NCBI RefSeq assembly: GCF_036057275.1
Contig: NZ_CP107945.1
Span: 2,294,001-2,358,000 of the forward strand
DNA: 64,000 nucleotides
DNA from: Streptomyces sp. NBC_00390
GTDB lineage: Bacteria > Actinomycetota > Actinomycetes > Streptomycetales > Streptomycetaceae
Direction of reading: 5' to 3'
Shown here: in pieces, positions 11,535 through 21,185 of the stretch
How the letters are laid out: each line of letters begins with the position of its first letter
Position numbering within the stretch: the first letter of the stretch is position 1
Notes under the pieces: model-generated
The model's input: only the letters and a program-made list of their open reading frames with translations
What the model was told of the DNA's origin: nothing
Databases searched by the model: none
Program-made: the position numbers and the translations under genes

Positions 11535-11583
11535 TGCTCTGCCTCAGGACCGGCCACGCACGGCCGGCTGCTCACGCAGTCGG

Positions 11584-13554
11584 CTACGTGCCGTCCGCCC
11601 TGGCGGCCGCGTCGATGGCAGCCAGCGAACGCCGCACCTGATTGCGGTCCGTGGTGTACCAGAAGTCGGGCATGGAAGCCCGCAGGAAGCTGCCGTAGCG
11701 GGCGTTCGCCAGCCGCGGATCGAGCACGGCGACGACTCCGCGGTCGCCCGAGGCCCGGACGAGCCGCCCTGCTCCCTGGGCCATCAGCAGCGCCGCATGT
11801 GTCGCGGCGACCGCCATGAACCCGTTTCCACCCGCCTCCTCGACCGCCTTCTGGCGAGCGCTCATCAGCGGATCGTCGGGACGCGGGAACGGGATGCGGT
11901 CCATCACCACCAGTTGACAGCCGGGCCCGGGCACATCAACCCCCTGCCACAGGGACAGCGTGCCGAACAGGCAGGTCTCGGCGTCGGAGGCGAACGACTT
12001 GATCAGCTCACCCAGCGTCTCCTCGCCCTGCAGCAGAATCGGCTTCTCGAGCCGGCCGCGCAGCTCTTCCGCGGCCGCCTGAGCAGCCCGCATGGACGAG
12101 AAGAGTCCCAGTGTGCGGCCCCCCGCCGCCTCCACGAGCTCCGCGAGCTCGTCCATCATGTCGCCGCGTGAGCCTTCACGGCCCGGCGTCGCCAGATGAC
12201 GGGCGACATAGAGGATGCCCTGCTTCGGGTAGTCGAACGGCGAGCCGACGTCGAGGCCTTTCCACTGCGGCACCTCGTCTCCTCCGGTGCCTTCCGGAGC
12301 AAGCCCCAGCGAGGCACCCACGCCGTTGAAGTCCCCGCCCAGCTTGAGCGTGGCCGAGGTCAGCACCACCGACCGTTCGGCGAACAGCTTCTCGCGCAGC
12401 AGCCCGGAGACGCTCAGCGGCGCGACGCGCAGCGACGCCCCGAAGCGGTCGTGCCGCTCGTACCAGACGACGTCGTACTCGGAGCCCTGGGTGATGCGCT
12501 CGGCCACACCGTGCACGTTCTCCACGGAGGCCAGCGCCTGTTTGCGCACCGCGTCCTCGTCCTGGACGGATTTGTCGCGGGTGGAGCCAAGCGCGGAGAT
12601 CACCGTACGAGCTGCGTCGCGCAGAGCCATGAGCGCGTACCCGAGGTCCTCGGGGATCTCCTCCAGGCGGCCGGGCAGCGCCAGCTCCATCAGCCGCTCG
12701 AACCCCTCCGCAGCCGTCTGCAGCGCGTCCGCGGCCTTTTCGTTGACGAGCTTCGCCGCTCGGCGGACCGCGCGGTTGACCTGGCCGGGAGTGAGCTCGC
12801 CGGTGGCGGCGCCCGTGACCCGCGAGACCAGCTCATGGGCCTCGTCGATGATCAGCACCTCATGCTGAGGGAGCACCGGCGCGCCCTCGATCGCGTCGAT
12901 CGCCAGCAGCGCGTGATTGGTGACGACGACATCGGCGAGCTTGGCCCGCTCACGCGCCGCCTCGGCGAAGCATTCCGCGCCGTACGCACATTTGGACGCG
13001 CCCAGGCACTCCCGGGAAGAGACCGAGACCTGGCTCCAGGCGCGGTCGGAGACACCAGGGGCGAGATCGTCACGGTCACCCGTTTCGGTCTCGTCCGCCC
13101 AGTCGCGCATCCACAGCAGGTCCTGACCGAGCCTGCTCGTCGGCGTGGCCGCCTCGAACTGGTCGAAGAGCCCGTCCTCCTCTTCCTGCGGGACGCCCTC
13201 GTGCAGCCGGTGCAGACACAGGTAGTTGGAACGCCCCTTGAGCATGGCGAACTCGGGCCGACGGCGCAGCAGTGGATGGAGCGCCTCGACGGTCCGCGGA
13301 AGGTCCCGCTCCACGAGCTGCCGCTGGAGCGCCAGGGTGGCCGTGGCCACGACCACCCTCTCCCCGTGCGCCAGGGCCGGGACCAGATAGCCGAGCGACT
13401 TTCCGGTGCCGGTGCCTGCCTGGACGAGCAGATGGGAATTGTCGTCGATGGCCTCGGCGACGGCCTCGGTCATGGTGACCTGGCCTGGCCGCTCCACACC
13501 GCCGACGGCGGTCACGGCGGCGTGGAGGAGCTCGGGGAGGGATGGCTTCGTCAT
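11584..13554 (-). CDS. DinG/XPD-type ATP-dependent DNA helicase
   Basis: A 656-residue superfamily-2 helicase. It has Walker A QAGTGTGKS (about residues 41-49), a DEAH box in IIDEAHEL, and between them a cluster ECLGASKC...C consistent with the four-cysteine iron-sulfur domain of XPD/DinG helicases. Later motifs include TSATL (helicase motif III) and GRLVRASGDRG (motif VI). Such enzymes unwind DNA 5' to 3' at forks, R-loops or damage. I see no LexA box before it; it begins 52 nt after the second NIS synthetase gene, so it may be read through from the siderophore operon or have a promoter inside that gap. Confidence 0.9.
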   Translation of the reverse strand: MTKPSLPELLHAAVTAVGGVERPGQVTMTEAVAEAIDDNSHLLVQAGTGTGKSLGYLVPALAHGERVVVATATLALQRQLVERDLPRTVEALHPLLRRRPEFAMLKGRSNYLCLHRLHEGVPQEEEDGLFDQFEAATPTSRLGQDLLWMRDWADETETGDRDDLAPGVSDRAWSQVSVSSRECLGASKCAYGAECFAEAARERAKLADVVVTNHALLAIDAIEGAPVLPQHEVLIIDEAHELVSRVTGAATGELTPGQVNRAVRRAAKLVNEKAADALQTAAEGFERLMELALPGRLEEIPEDLGYALMALRDAARTVISALGSTRDKSVQDEDAVRKQALASVENVHGVAERITQGSEYDVVWYERHDRFGASLRVAPLSVSGLLREKLFAERSVVLTSATLKLGGDFNGVGASLGLAPEGTGGDEVPQWKGLDVGSPFDYPKQGILYVARHLATPGREGSRGDMMDELAELVEAAGGRTLGLFSSMRAAQAAAEELRGRLEKPILLQGEETLGELIKSFASDAETCLFGTLSLWQGVDVPGPGCQLVVMDRIPFPRPDDPLMSARQKAVEEAGGNGFMAVAATHAALLMAQGAGRLVRASGDRGVVAVLDPRLANARYGSFLRASMPDFWYTTDRNQVRRSLAAIDAAARADGT

Positions 13555-13606
13555 AGCCCGACCAGCCTACGGGGCGCCACTGACAGCGCGGTCGGACATC
13601 GGCCCG

Positions 13607-15472
13607 TCACGACGGGCCGAGGGGGTTGGCGACGGTTCCGTGCACGGCCGCGTGAGGTCGCTCAGGACGGTCCCGGTAGCCGTCGAGGTGGAGTCTGTTG
13701 CGGTTCAGACAGAGCCGCTCGATACGCGCGGTGAGCAGGTCGAACAGCTCGTAACGCTCCTTGAGCTCCGGGAACCGTGCCTGGTGCCGCAGGATCTCCG
13801 CCCGTACCAGCGAGAAGAACTGCTCTTCCGGTACCCCCAGTTGCTCCTCGCACAGCGGCGCGAGATACCGGAACACTCCGACGAAGAGTCCCGAGTGGAT
13901 GAACTGGGTGAGGAAGGCCGGCTCCTCCGTCAGAAGAGTGCGGCGGACGTCGTCCGGCATCGAGTCGTGCTCGGGCAGCGGCTGCGCGCTGACATTCACA
14001 TCGTCGACGAAGTCCTTGATCGCCAGCCGCACCGGGATGTCGTCGCCGTCGAACACGACGATGGCATTCTCCCCGTGCGGTGAGAAGACCGTTCCGTAGC
14101 GGTACAGGAAGTGCAGCAGAGGGGGGAGCAGCGCGGAGAACAACCGCTGCAGCCACACGGTGGGAGTGAGCCCTGAGCGGGCGACCAGTTCCGCCGTGAA
14201 GGCGCGGCCGTGTGGATCGGTGTGGAGGAGGGAGGCGAGGGTACGTGCCCGCTCTCCGGGCGCGAGGCGCGGCTGGAGCGGCTCGCGCCAGATCGCTCCG
14301 AGCAGTTCCTTGTACTGGTACGGCACCTCGGCGAGATGGTCGTAGAGCGGGTGCTCGACGGTCACCGAGGCGACCTCGCCGAGCAGGATCACGCCGCATT
14401 CGTCCCGCAGAAAGGGGTCCGCGTCACGCAGCGCGTGCACCCAGCGAGTGACGGCCGGGGCGGCGAGGGTGCGCTCGGTGGGCAGGCCGCGCCAGACGAG
14501 GGTGTTGAGGATGGACAGCGGCAGCTTCACGGTGTGCCGCTCGGGGCGGTCCAGGTTCACGAAGGTACGGATGGACTGCTGGGGCAGTCGGCGATCGCCG
14601 TCGGTCGGCAGCGGCACGATGTCCCCGCGGGCGATTGCGGGGGCGAAGAGGGGGAGCAGCACCTCGTCCCATTGCCATGGGTGTACGGGCAGGAAGAGAT
14701 AGCCGGCCGGGTCCAGCCCTTTCGCTCGGAGCGCGGCGGCGAACGACTCTCGCACGGGTGGGTCCAGCTCTCGGGCGTACAGCTCGTCGGGCTCGGCGAG
14801 GCCGCAAACGCCTCGGTAGGCAGCGATGGCCGAGCTGACCCCGACCCACGGCAGACGGGCGGGGCGGCGGGCCTCGGGTGACCAGTCGGCGGTATCGGTT
14901 GCGGAGAAGCCGATGCGGCCCTTGTTGAGGACGAGCCACGGGTGCCCGGTCTGGTGTCCTTCGAGTTCGGCATAGCCGAGGTCGGCGAGTTCGGCACAGT
15001 TCAGCGCCGTGCCGTCGAGTGCGGTGTCGGCGGTGAGGGTGACGGACAGCTCGCGAAGGAGGTGGCCGAGGGTGGCCCCGTCCAGGGCGAGCAGATCCCG
15101 GGCCCGGGCGAGGAAGGCGAGCGGGTCTCGGAAGGGCCGGCCGTCGAGCATGACGGAGCTGGGATCGACGCGCCAGCTGCCGTACGCGCCGCGCCGGGCG
15201 CGGACGGTCAGGCCGCCGCCGTTGTCGTCGATCGGGAGGGTGTAGGGGTCCCCGCGGCCCCCCGATTCGCCGGCGTCGTGGCAGTCCGGAACGGTGGCCG
15301 GGACCGGGACCGGCTCGATGATCTCTTCGTAGGCGAACTCGCCGAGCATCTTGGCCAGGAGCCGGGCAGCTGCCCGGTCCCAGGCTTCACGGGTCAGTCC
15401 GGCCGGGGTGAAGGGGACGGTGGCCGGGTGCGCGGAGTCGGTGGAGTCGTTGCTGGCAGGTGACTTCGGCAC
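13607..15472 (-). CDS. NRPS-independent siderophore synthetase, IucA/IucC family (DesD-like)
   Basis: This 621-residue enzyme should join a carboxylic acid to an amine through an acyl-adenylate. Family marks: GHPWLVLNKGRIGFS (176-190, the ATP/phosphate region), PVHPWQ near 270, SIRTF, KLPLSILNT, and SPHGENAIVVFD, then LAIKDFVDDVNVS towards the C-terminus (FhuF-like domain). The pattern around HPWLVLNKGRIGF is closer to DesD-type (type C) synthetases than to the second NIS gene in this operon. GTG at 15472 follows CGAGGAG; an upstream in-frame ATG at 15535 would overlap the GNAT gene. It is the last siderophore gene, 59 nt after the GNAT stop. Confidence 0.88.
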   Translation of the reverse strand: MPKSPASNDSTDSAHPATVPFTPAGLTREAWDRAAARLLAKMLGEFAYEEIIEPVPVPATVPDCHDAGESGGRGDPYTLPIDDNGGGLTVRARRGAYGSWRVDPSSVMLDGRPFRDPLAFLARARDLLALDGATLGHLLRELSVTLTADTALDGTALNCAELADLGYAELEGHQTGHPWLVLNKGRIGFSATDTADWSPEARRPARLPWVGVSSAIAAYRGVCGLAEPDELYARELDPPVRESFAAALRAKGLDPAGYLFLPVHPWQWDEVLLPLFAPAIARGDIVPLPTDGDRRLPQQSIRTFVNLDRPERHTVKLPLSILNTLVWRGLPTERTLAAPAVTRWVHALRDADPFLRDECGVILLGEVASVTVEHPLYDHLAEVPYQYKELLGAIWREPLQPRLAPGERARTLASLLHTDPHGRAFTAELVARSGLTPTVWLQRLFSALLPPLLHFLYRYGTVFSPHGENAIVVFDGDDIPVRLAIKDFVDDVNVSAQPLPEHDSMPDDVRRTLLTEEPAFLTQFIHSGLFVGVFRYLAPLCEEQLGVPEEQFFSLVRAEILRHQARFPELKERYELFDLLTARIERLCLNRNRLHLDGYRDRPERPHAAVHGTVANPLGPS

Positions 15473-15531
15473 GGGGACTCCTCGAGTGGAACCGATGCGG
15501 ATCGAGCGGTGTAAGTAAGGCAGCGGGCGGT

Positions 15532-16275
15532 TCACAAAAGGTTCCGCAGGACGCGGTCACGGACCATGAGGGCCGCTCGCTTGTCGGGAAGGTCGACTTC
15601 GGCGAAGAAGCGGAAGCCGGCACTCAGAAAAGCCGAGACGGAGGGGGTGTTGCGCAGGTCGGGTTCTGCGATCACACGTGCGCATCTGGACCGACTCTCA
15701 AGCACGAGGTCGGCTGCGGCTTTGAGGACCGTGGAGCCGATCCCGCGTCCGCGGTCGGCGACGCCGCCGATCAGTAGATGGATGCCTGTGTCATGCGGGC
15801 GGGCGGGGTAGTGACGGGCGAGCGGATCCAGGTCGGCGCGGTAGATCTCGAAGTAACTCATGGGTGTGCCGTCCAGCAGCCCGAGGCAGGGAATGCTGCG
15901 GCCGTCCCCGTCGAGCTGGGCGCGCAGATGGGCGGCGGTGACGGATTCCGGTCCCGCCAGCTCCCAGAAGGCGGCCACGGCCGGGTCGTTCATCCAGCGG
16001 GTGAGGAGTGAGAGATCGCGGTCGATGCGTACGGGCACGAGCTGGAAGAGGCCGACCGACGTGGTTACGGGAGCCCAGTCGGCGAGGTTGTCGAGCAGAT
16101 CGCCTGAGGAGTCCTCCTCACCGGCCGGCCGGTGAGGCTCCACAGGCATCTCGTTCTTCCGGAACAGCGCGAGGAGTTCCTCGGGCAGCCGCAGATCGAG
16201 GGTGTCCTCCACGCCTCCTCCGGGCTGGGGTGCGGGACCGGCTCCGGTGTCGGTGCTCGCATCGGTTGGAGGCAC
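15532..16275 (-). CDS. GNAT acyltransferase of AlcB/IucB type
   Basis: A 247-residue protein with an N-terminal linker of about 70 residues and a GNAT domain (about 78-240). It shows the GIHLLIGGVADRGRGIGSTVL segment split here as GIHLLIGG and RGRGIGS, the acetyl-CoA pyrophosphate loop R/Q-G-x-G. The closest recognisable relatives acylate hydroxylamines or amines during NIS siderophore assembly (AlcB, IucB, RhbD). GTG start with GAGAGGAG ahead. It sits between the two NIS synthetase genes, which supports a biosynthetic role. The acyl donor and acceptor are not inferable. Confidence 0.85.
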   Translation of the reverse strand: MPPTDASTDTGAGPAPQPGGGVEDTLDLRLPEELLALFRKNEMPVEPHRPAGEEDSSGDLLDNLADWAPVTTSVGLFQLVPVRIDRDLSLLTRWMNDPAVAAFWELAGPESVTAAHLRAQLDGDGRSIPCLGLLDGTPMSYFEIYRADLDPLARHYPARPHDTGIHLLIGGVADRGRGIGSTVLKAAADLVLESRSRCARVIAEPDLRNTPSVSAFLSAGFRFFAEVDLPDKRAALMVRDRVLRNLL

Positions 16276-16350
16276 GGTGGCGTTCTCCTCTCGCGGTTCG
16301 GTCAGTGATCAGTTGTCGAGGGACTCCTGGAGAGATCCTCGAGCACGTCC

Positions 16351-18252
16351 TCAGGAACGAAGGGGGTTGGTGATGGTGACGTACACGGACTGGGTGTCGA
16401 CGGGTCCGATGAGCTCGTCGAGGCCGCGGAGCCGGGTCAGGAGGTTGGCCTTGGACCGCAGCGTGGACGCGTCGAGAAGCTGCGCGGGCAGGGGCGAGCC
16501 GAGATCGGCCGCGCCGGCGAGGAACCGCCTGAAGGCTGCGATCAGTACGCGCTCGTCAGCGAGGCGCTGTGCGCCGAAGGCTCCGATCAGGCCCAGCACG
16601 TTGTTGATGCCGAGGTAGTAGGCGAAGCGCTCGTCGGTGACCTCGTCGGAGACGAAGGTGTCGCTGACGGTGCCGATGCCGGGGAGGCGGTGCTCGAGTT
16701 GGGCGCGGTGGGACTCTCGGAAGTAGTAGCCCTGGTTGTCGCGGTATCGGCCGCCTACGGGCCATCCCTCAGGGTCAAGGAGCACCAGCGTGTTCTGCTG
16801 GTGGGCTTCCAGGGCGATGCCCGCTGTGGCATCCAGCCACAGCACGGGTCGCACCACGTGGTCCAGGTAGCGCAGGAACCACTCGGCGGCGACCGCGCCG
16901 GTGGGCCGGCCGGTACGGGTCGAGAGCCGCTCGACCACATCGGCCAGGCGGGAGTACATGGCGGGGCGGCCCGGCCAGGGACGGGGGGCGGTCAGTCCCG
17001 CGATGCAGACCGCGTCATCGCCCGGTCCGAAGGGGTTGTGGCGCAGGACGACGTCGAGTCCGGGGAGCGGCTCACCGTCCGGGGCGTCGACGGCGAGCCA
17101 GGCGGGATCGCGCACGATGTCGAAGCCGGGGTGGGCGGCCTGCCACTGCTCGGCCAGCCCGCTGCGGAGCAGGCGGTGGACCTCGAGCCCGCGATGGAGT
17201 TCCTTGCGGAGGTTCTCACGACGGGAGTTGGTGATGCGTACGCCGAGAGAGAGCTTGAGCATGACCGGTGAGCCAGGGCGGTGCACGGTGCGGACCGAGG
17301 AGGTGGGGTGCCAGGGGTCACCGTGAGGCCCCAGATCACGCAGCAGACCGGAGTCAAGAAGCGCGGCGACGGCGGGGCGGTTCTTCGCGTCGCGGGCCTG
17401 CCAAGGGTGCATGGGCAAGGGGACGGCGTTGTCGGGGAGTTCGAGATTCCCGGCCAGCCGGGTGGTGAGCCGCTCGGCGGGCACGGTCCTTCCTTGTTCC
17501 GTCCAGGCCGAGCCGGTGGCGAGGACGGAGCGGTCGACAGCCATCCAGTGCAGCGGGAAGGAGCCGTACACCTCGGGTGAGTAGAGCTGGATTTCGGTCT
17601 CGGACAGACCCTCGCGGCTCTTGGGTGTCGGATGCAGTGGGTGGCCGAGCAGCAGCGACTGCTCGGCGGTGAGGAAGAGGTCCGCCTCGGGCGGAGCGGC
17701 GGGCCGCTCGCGGCGGTCGGCGATGAAACCGGCGGTGCGCCGTACGGAGTCGGCGACCCGGGCGACCAGGTCGGCTCCGTCGCTCTGACCGGCTTCGCGG
17801 CCGAGCAGGGCGGCCAGGGTCACCGCGTCGACGACGGGGGCGTCCGGCCGGCTCCCTTGCATGCTGGGCGGGCCGAAGCGGTGCCAGCCGGCGGGTGACC
17901 AGTAGCGGACCGGGACGATGAGGGCGACTCCGCTGGCGTCGAGCGGGATGTGCAGGGTGTCGCCATCGGGTTCGGCCAGGTTGTTCTCCCGCACCCAGCA
18001 GCGGAGGAGGTTCTCCACGGCCGCCGCGTCCGCCGCACGGCTCGGGTCGGTGTGGTCGAGGGGCTCGGGTGCGGTTCCCGCGGCCGGCCGGTCCGCGGCG
18101 GATGGGAGCTGTTCGCGGATGCCCCTGCTCTGCTGGCGGGGCACGGTCGCGGCTTCGACCGTGACGGGGCGGCGTGCTCCGCCCGGCCCGCTGTGGGCTG
18201 CAGTGGCACGGGAGTCGGCCTCGGGCGCATCGGGGGTGGGGCTGGAGTTCAC
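16351..18252 (-). CDS. NRPS-independent siderophore synthetase, IucA/IucC family
   Basis: A 633-residue NIS synthetase. After a low-complexity N-terminus (about 75 residues) the ATP-binding mark GHPLHPTPKSREG is at 203-215, PMHPWQ near 268, SSVRTVHR, and MLKLSLGVRITNS; the C-terminal FhuF-like region includes EAHQQNTLV and RDNQGYYF. The HPxHPxxK form and the KLSLGVRITNSRR stretch resemble type A (citrate) synthetases. GTG at 18252 follows AAGGAAG and lies 29 nt after the aminotransferase stop, so the two are co-transcribed. Substrates are inferred only from family and neighbours. Confidence 0.88.
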   Translation of the reverse strand: MNSSPTPDAPEADSRATAAHSGPGGARRPVTVEAATVPRQQSRGIREQLPSAADRPAAGTAPEPLDHTDPSRAADAAAVENLLRCWVRENNLAEPDGDTLHIPLDASGVALIVPVRYWSPAGWHRFGPPSMQGSRPDAPVVDAVTLAALLGREAGQSDGADLVARVADSVRRTAGFIADRRERPAAPPEADLFLTAEQSLLLGHPLHPTPKSREGLSETEIQLYSPEVYGSFPLHWMAVDRSVLATGSAWTEQGRTVPAERLTTRLAGNLELPDNAVPLPMHPWQARDAKNRPAVAALLDSGLLRDLGPHGDPWHPTSSVRTVHRPGSPVMLKLSLGVRITNSRRENLRKELHRGLEVHRLLRSGLAEQWQAAHPGFDIVRDPAWLAVDAPDGEPLPGLDVVLRHNPFGPGDDAVCIAGLTAPRPWPGRPAMYSRLADVVERLSTRTGRPTGAVAAEWFLRYLDHVVRPVLWLDATAGIALEAHQQNTLVLLDPEGWPVGGRYRDNQGYYFRESHRAQLEHRLPGIGTVSDTFVSDEVTDERFAYYLGINNVLGLIGAFGAQRLADERVLIAAFRRFLAGAADLGSPLPAQLLDASTLRSKANLLTRLRGLDELIGPVDTQSVYVTITNPLRS

Positions 18253-18281
18253 GGAGGGCTTCCTTGTGACGTTGTCCGGGG

Positions 18282-19652
18282 TCAGTGCGGCTGCCGGCTG
18301 TCGGCGCGGCCTTTTGCGGAGCGCTCTGCGGCAGCCAGGGCGTCGGCGAAGCGCTCGAGGACGGCCATGGCCTGTTCGTCGGTGATGGTGAGCGGCGGGA
18401 GGAGACGCACGACACCGGCCTGGCGGCCGCCGAGTTCGACGATGAGACCTCGGTTCAGGCATTCCTGCTGAACCGCGGCGGCAAGGTCGGGCGCAGGGGG
18501 AGGGACCAGCGCGTCGGAGGCTTCGGGATCGACGATTTCCACGCCGATCATCAGGCCCCGGCCGCGTACGTCTCCCATGAAGGGATGGGCAGCGGCCAGG
18601 CCTTGAAGGCGGCCGAGCATCCGGGCGCCGAGTGTTGCGGCGCGGTCGGCGAGGCGGTTCTCGCGTACGAAGGCGAGGGTGGCCGCGCCTGCCGCCATGG
18701 CGAGCTGGTTACCGCGGAAGGTGCCGGCGTGGGCGCCGGGCTCCCATGCGTCGAGTTCGGACCTGTAGACGATCACTGCAAGTGGAAGGGAGCCTCCGAT
18801 GGCCTTGGAGAGGACCATCACGTCAGGCACGATCCCGCTGTGCTCGACGGCCCAGAAGGTGCCCGTGCGTCCTACTCCTGTCTGCACCTCATCGGCGATC
18901 AGGGGGATGGACCGCTCGGCGGTGATCTCGCGCATCCGGCGCAGCCAGTCGTCGGGGGCGGGAAGGACTCCGCCCTCGCCCTGCACGGGTTCCAGGATCA
19001 TGCCGGCCGGTTTCGGCACACCGCCCTTGGGGTCGTCGAGGAGGTTCTCGGTCCAGCGGGCGCCGAGTTCGGCCCCGCGGCCGCCGCCCACACCGAAGGG
19101 GCAGCGGTAGTTCTGCGGGAAGGGCAGCCGGGTCACACGTACGTCGGTAGCGCCACCGGAAGCGTCGAGCGCGCCCGCCGTCATGCCGTGGTACGCGCCG
19201 GTGAAAGCGAGAAGACCCGTGCGGCCGGTCGCGGTGCGGACGAGTTTGAGCGCGGCCTCGACGGCGTCGGTGCCCGCGGGTCCGCAGAACTGGATGCGGG
19301 CACCCTCGGCAAACTGCTTCGGCAGCGTGGCGAACAGCTCGGTGATGAAGGCGTCCTTGACCGGTGTGGCGAGGTCGAGGACATGCAGCGGGGCGCCCGA
19401 GTCGAGGACCTTCTTGATCGCTTCGAGGACGACGGGGTGGTTGTGGCCGAGCGCCAGCGTGCCCGCTCCTGACAGACAGTCGAGATAGCGCCGGCCGTCG
19501 GCGCCCTCGATGGTCAGGCCCCGGGCCCGTACCGGCACGATGGGCAGTGATCGGGCGTAGGTGCGGGCCGCGGATTCACGGAGCGACTGCCGGCGCAGAA
19601 TGCCCTCGTGCGCGGCGGACAGCGCCGCGGGTGCAGATTCGGTCACGGCCAC
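18282..19652 (-). CDS. PLP aminotransferase, diaminobutyrate--2-oxoglutarate type (class III)
   Basis: A 456-residue fold-type I aminotransferase, first gene of the NIS siderophore operon. It has GAGTLALGHNHP, the substrate region FCGPAGTDAVEAALKL, ADEVQTGVGRTG, and the PLP lysine in LSKAIGGSLPL, followed by FRGNQL. These match diaminobutyrate aminotransferases such as RhbA and EctB. The expected reaction turns aspartate semialdehyde into L-2,4-diaminobutyrate, a building block of several NIS siderophores. I chose GTG at 19652, which has GGGAGG upstream; another in-frame GTG is at 19676. I found no recognisable iron-box palindrome upstream. Confidence 0.88.
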   Translation of the reverse strand: MAVTESAPAALSAAHEGILRRQSLRESAARTYARSLPIVPVRARGLTIEGADGRRYLDCLSGAGTLALGHNHPVVLEAIKKVLDSGAPLHVLDLATPVKDAFITELFATLPKQFAEGARIQFCGPAGTDAVEAALKLVRTATGRTGLLAFTGAYHGMTAGALDASGGATDVRVTRLPFPQNYRCPFGVGGGRGAELGARWTENLLDDPKGGVPKPAGMILEPVQGEGGVLPAPDDWLRRMREITAERSIPLIADEVQTGVGRTGTFWAVEHSGIVPDVMVLSKAIGGSLPLAVIVYRSELDAWEPGAHAGTFRGNQLAMAAGAATLAFVRENRLADRAATLGARMLGRLQGLAAAHPFMGDVRGRGLMIGVEIVDPEASDALVPPPAPDLAAAVQQECLNRGLIVELGGRQAGVVRLLPPLTITDEQAMAVLERFADALAAAERSAKGRADSRQPH

Positions 19653-19977
19653 GGCTGTTGGTCCTCCCGCTGTCACAGTTGTCCCGGTACGGCACTCGCA
19701 CGCCGCCCACCTGTGGTGAACACCGCCCTTGAGTCCCCCGTACGTACCAACGACGCCGACAGCCGCGGATCACGGTCATCCGGGAGATCCTTGCCGGAGC
19801 GGAACCGCGGACCTGCTGCGCACCGTCCCAGTCGGCACCGGCATAGTGGGGGGCTGCACCTCGGCTCGAAGCATGACACCGGGGCGGGCGAGACAACGCT
19901 GCATATGCGGTAATTGCCCGGAGTTGCGACGGTTTTGACAGATCACCAGCAGTATGAAGTCCCAGGGGGATCAAGAC
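19653..19977. other. Divergent intergenic region, siderophore operon versus protease
   Basis: About 325 bases separating the leftward siderophore operon from the rightward lipoprotein protease. Both promoters must lie here. I could not identify a convincing -35/-10 pair or a DmdR-type iron box by eye, nor an RNA gene. AGGGGGATCAAGAC before 19978 is the protease ribosome site. Confidence 0.5.
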
Positions 19978-21153
19978 ATGCGACCCATTCGCCCGACGCT
20001 TGCCGCGGCCTCCATCGCCGCTGTGCTCGCGCTGACTGCCACCGCCTGCGGGCCGAGCGAGGACAACGCGGGTGACAAGCCGAGCGTGCCGGCCAGCCAG
20101 CCTGCCGACCCGAACCTCACCATTCCGGAAGATCTCAAGGACCGGCTCAAGGAGCACGGGATCGACCTGGACAAGTGGAGGAACGGCGAGTGGAAGAACT
20201 GGGACAGGGACAAGTGGCTGCGTGAGGCCAAGGACTTCGTCAACCCGATCATCGAGGACCTCTGGGACCCGGACCGGATGCGCGATGCCGACACTCCTCC
20301 CGAGAAGCCCGTCGACAACGACATATCGGGCGACGAGGGTGTCACCGACCCGACGCCCGCTCCGGTCAACGCGCAGGCGGTGAAGGCCCCGTACCACGCG
20401 AATGCGGCCGAGGCCGGCAAGGTGTTCTTCGACGGTCCGCAGGGTTCGATGGTGTGCTCCGCGACAGTCGTCAAGGACCCGGCCAACCCCGGCAAGTCCA
20501 ACTTGGTGTGGACCGCGGGCCACTGCGTGCACGCGGGCAAGGAGGGCGGCTGGTACCGCAACATCGCGTTCGTACCCTCGTACAACAACGGCGCCAAGGC
20601 GACGGCCGACCTGGAGCAGACTCCCAAGGAAGAGATCGCTCCGTACGGTGTGTGGTGGGGCGACTGGGCCCAGACCTCCGAGCAGTGGATCTCCCAGGGC
20701 GCCGCCACCGGCGGCCAGGGTGCGCCGTACGACTTCGCCGTCATCCATGTCACCCCGGAGAAGGGCGGCACGGGCAAGTCGCTGGAGGAGACGGTCGGTT
20801 CGGCGCTCCCGGTCGAGTTCAACGCTCCCGCCGTGCCGAAGATCGCCACCATGACGGCGACCGGCTACCCGGCGGCCCCGCCGTTCGACGGCCAGAAGAT
20901 GTTCCAGTGCGGCGACAAGCCGGGCCGGCTCTCCCTCAAGGCCGAGGAGCCGACGATGTACCGCATCGGCTGCACGATGACCGGTGGATCCTCCGGCGGT
21001 GGCTGGGTCGCCCAGGGCCAGGACGGCAAGCCCGCCCTGGTGTCGAACACCTCGATCGGCCCGGTGACGGCCGGCTGGCTGGCCGGTCCGCGCCTGGGCA
21101 AGGAGGCCGAGGGCGTCTACAGCGCGGTCAGCAAGAAGTTCGCGGGCCGGTAG
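19978..21153 (+). CDS. Secreted trypsin-like serine protease, lipoprotein
   Basis: A 391-residue exported protein. The signal peptide ends in a lipobox LTATAC with the lipid-modified cysteine C24, followed by a Ser/Pro/Asp-rich spacer and a 70-residue Lys/Trp-rich region. The protease domain (about 140-390) has the triad H182 (TAGHCVH), D252 (YDFAVIHV) and a serine near 339 (TGGSSGGGW). It should be anchored outside the membrane and cleave peptides; the target is unknown. ATG at 19978 follows AGGGGGATC. A strong hairpin follows. Confidence 0.85.
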   Translation: MRPIRPTLAAASIAAVLALTATACGPSEDNAGDKPSVPASQPADPNLTIPEDLKDRLKEHGIDLDKWRNGEWKNWDRDKWLREAKDFVNPIIEDLWDPDRMRDADTPPEKPVDNDISGDEGVTDPTPAPVNAQAVKAPYHANAAEAGKVFFDGPQGSMVCSATVVKDPANPGKSNLVWTAGHCVHAGKEGGWYRNIAFVPSYNNGAKATADLEQTPKEEIAPYGVWWGDWAQTSEQWISQGAATGGQGAPYDFAVIHVTPEKGGTGKSLEETVGSALPVEFNAPAVPKIATMTATGYPAAPPFDGQKMFQCGDKPGRLSLKAEEPTMYRIGCTMTGGSSGGGWVAQGQDGKPALVSNTSIGPVTAGWLAGPRLGKEAEGVYSAVSKKFAGR

Positions 21154-21185
21154 GACCCGAAGGCATCGAGCCTCCCGGCAGCACA

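Noticed and set aside
19653..19977. Iron box for DmdR-type regulation of the siderophore operon
   Set aside because: No TTAGGTTAGGCTCACCTAA-like palindrome was seen by eye; a search with a weight matrix would be needed to exclude a weak site.
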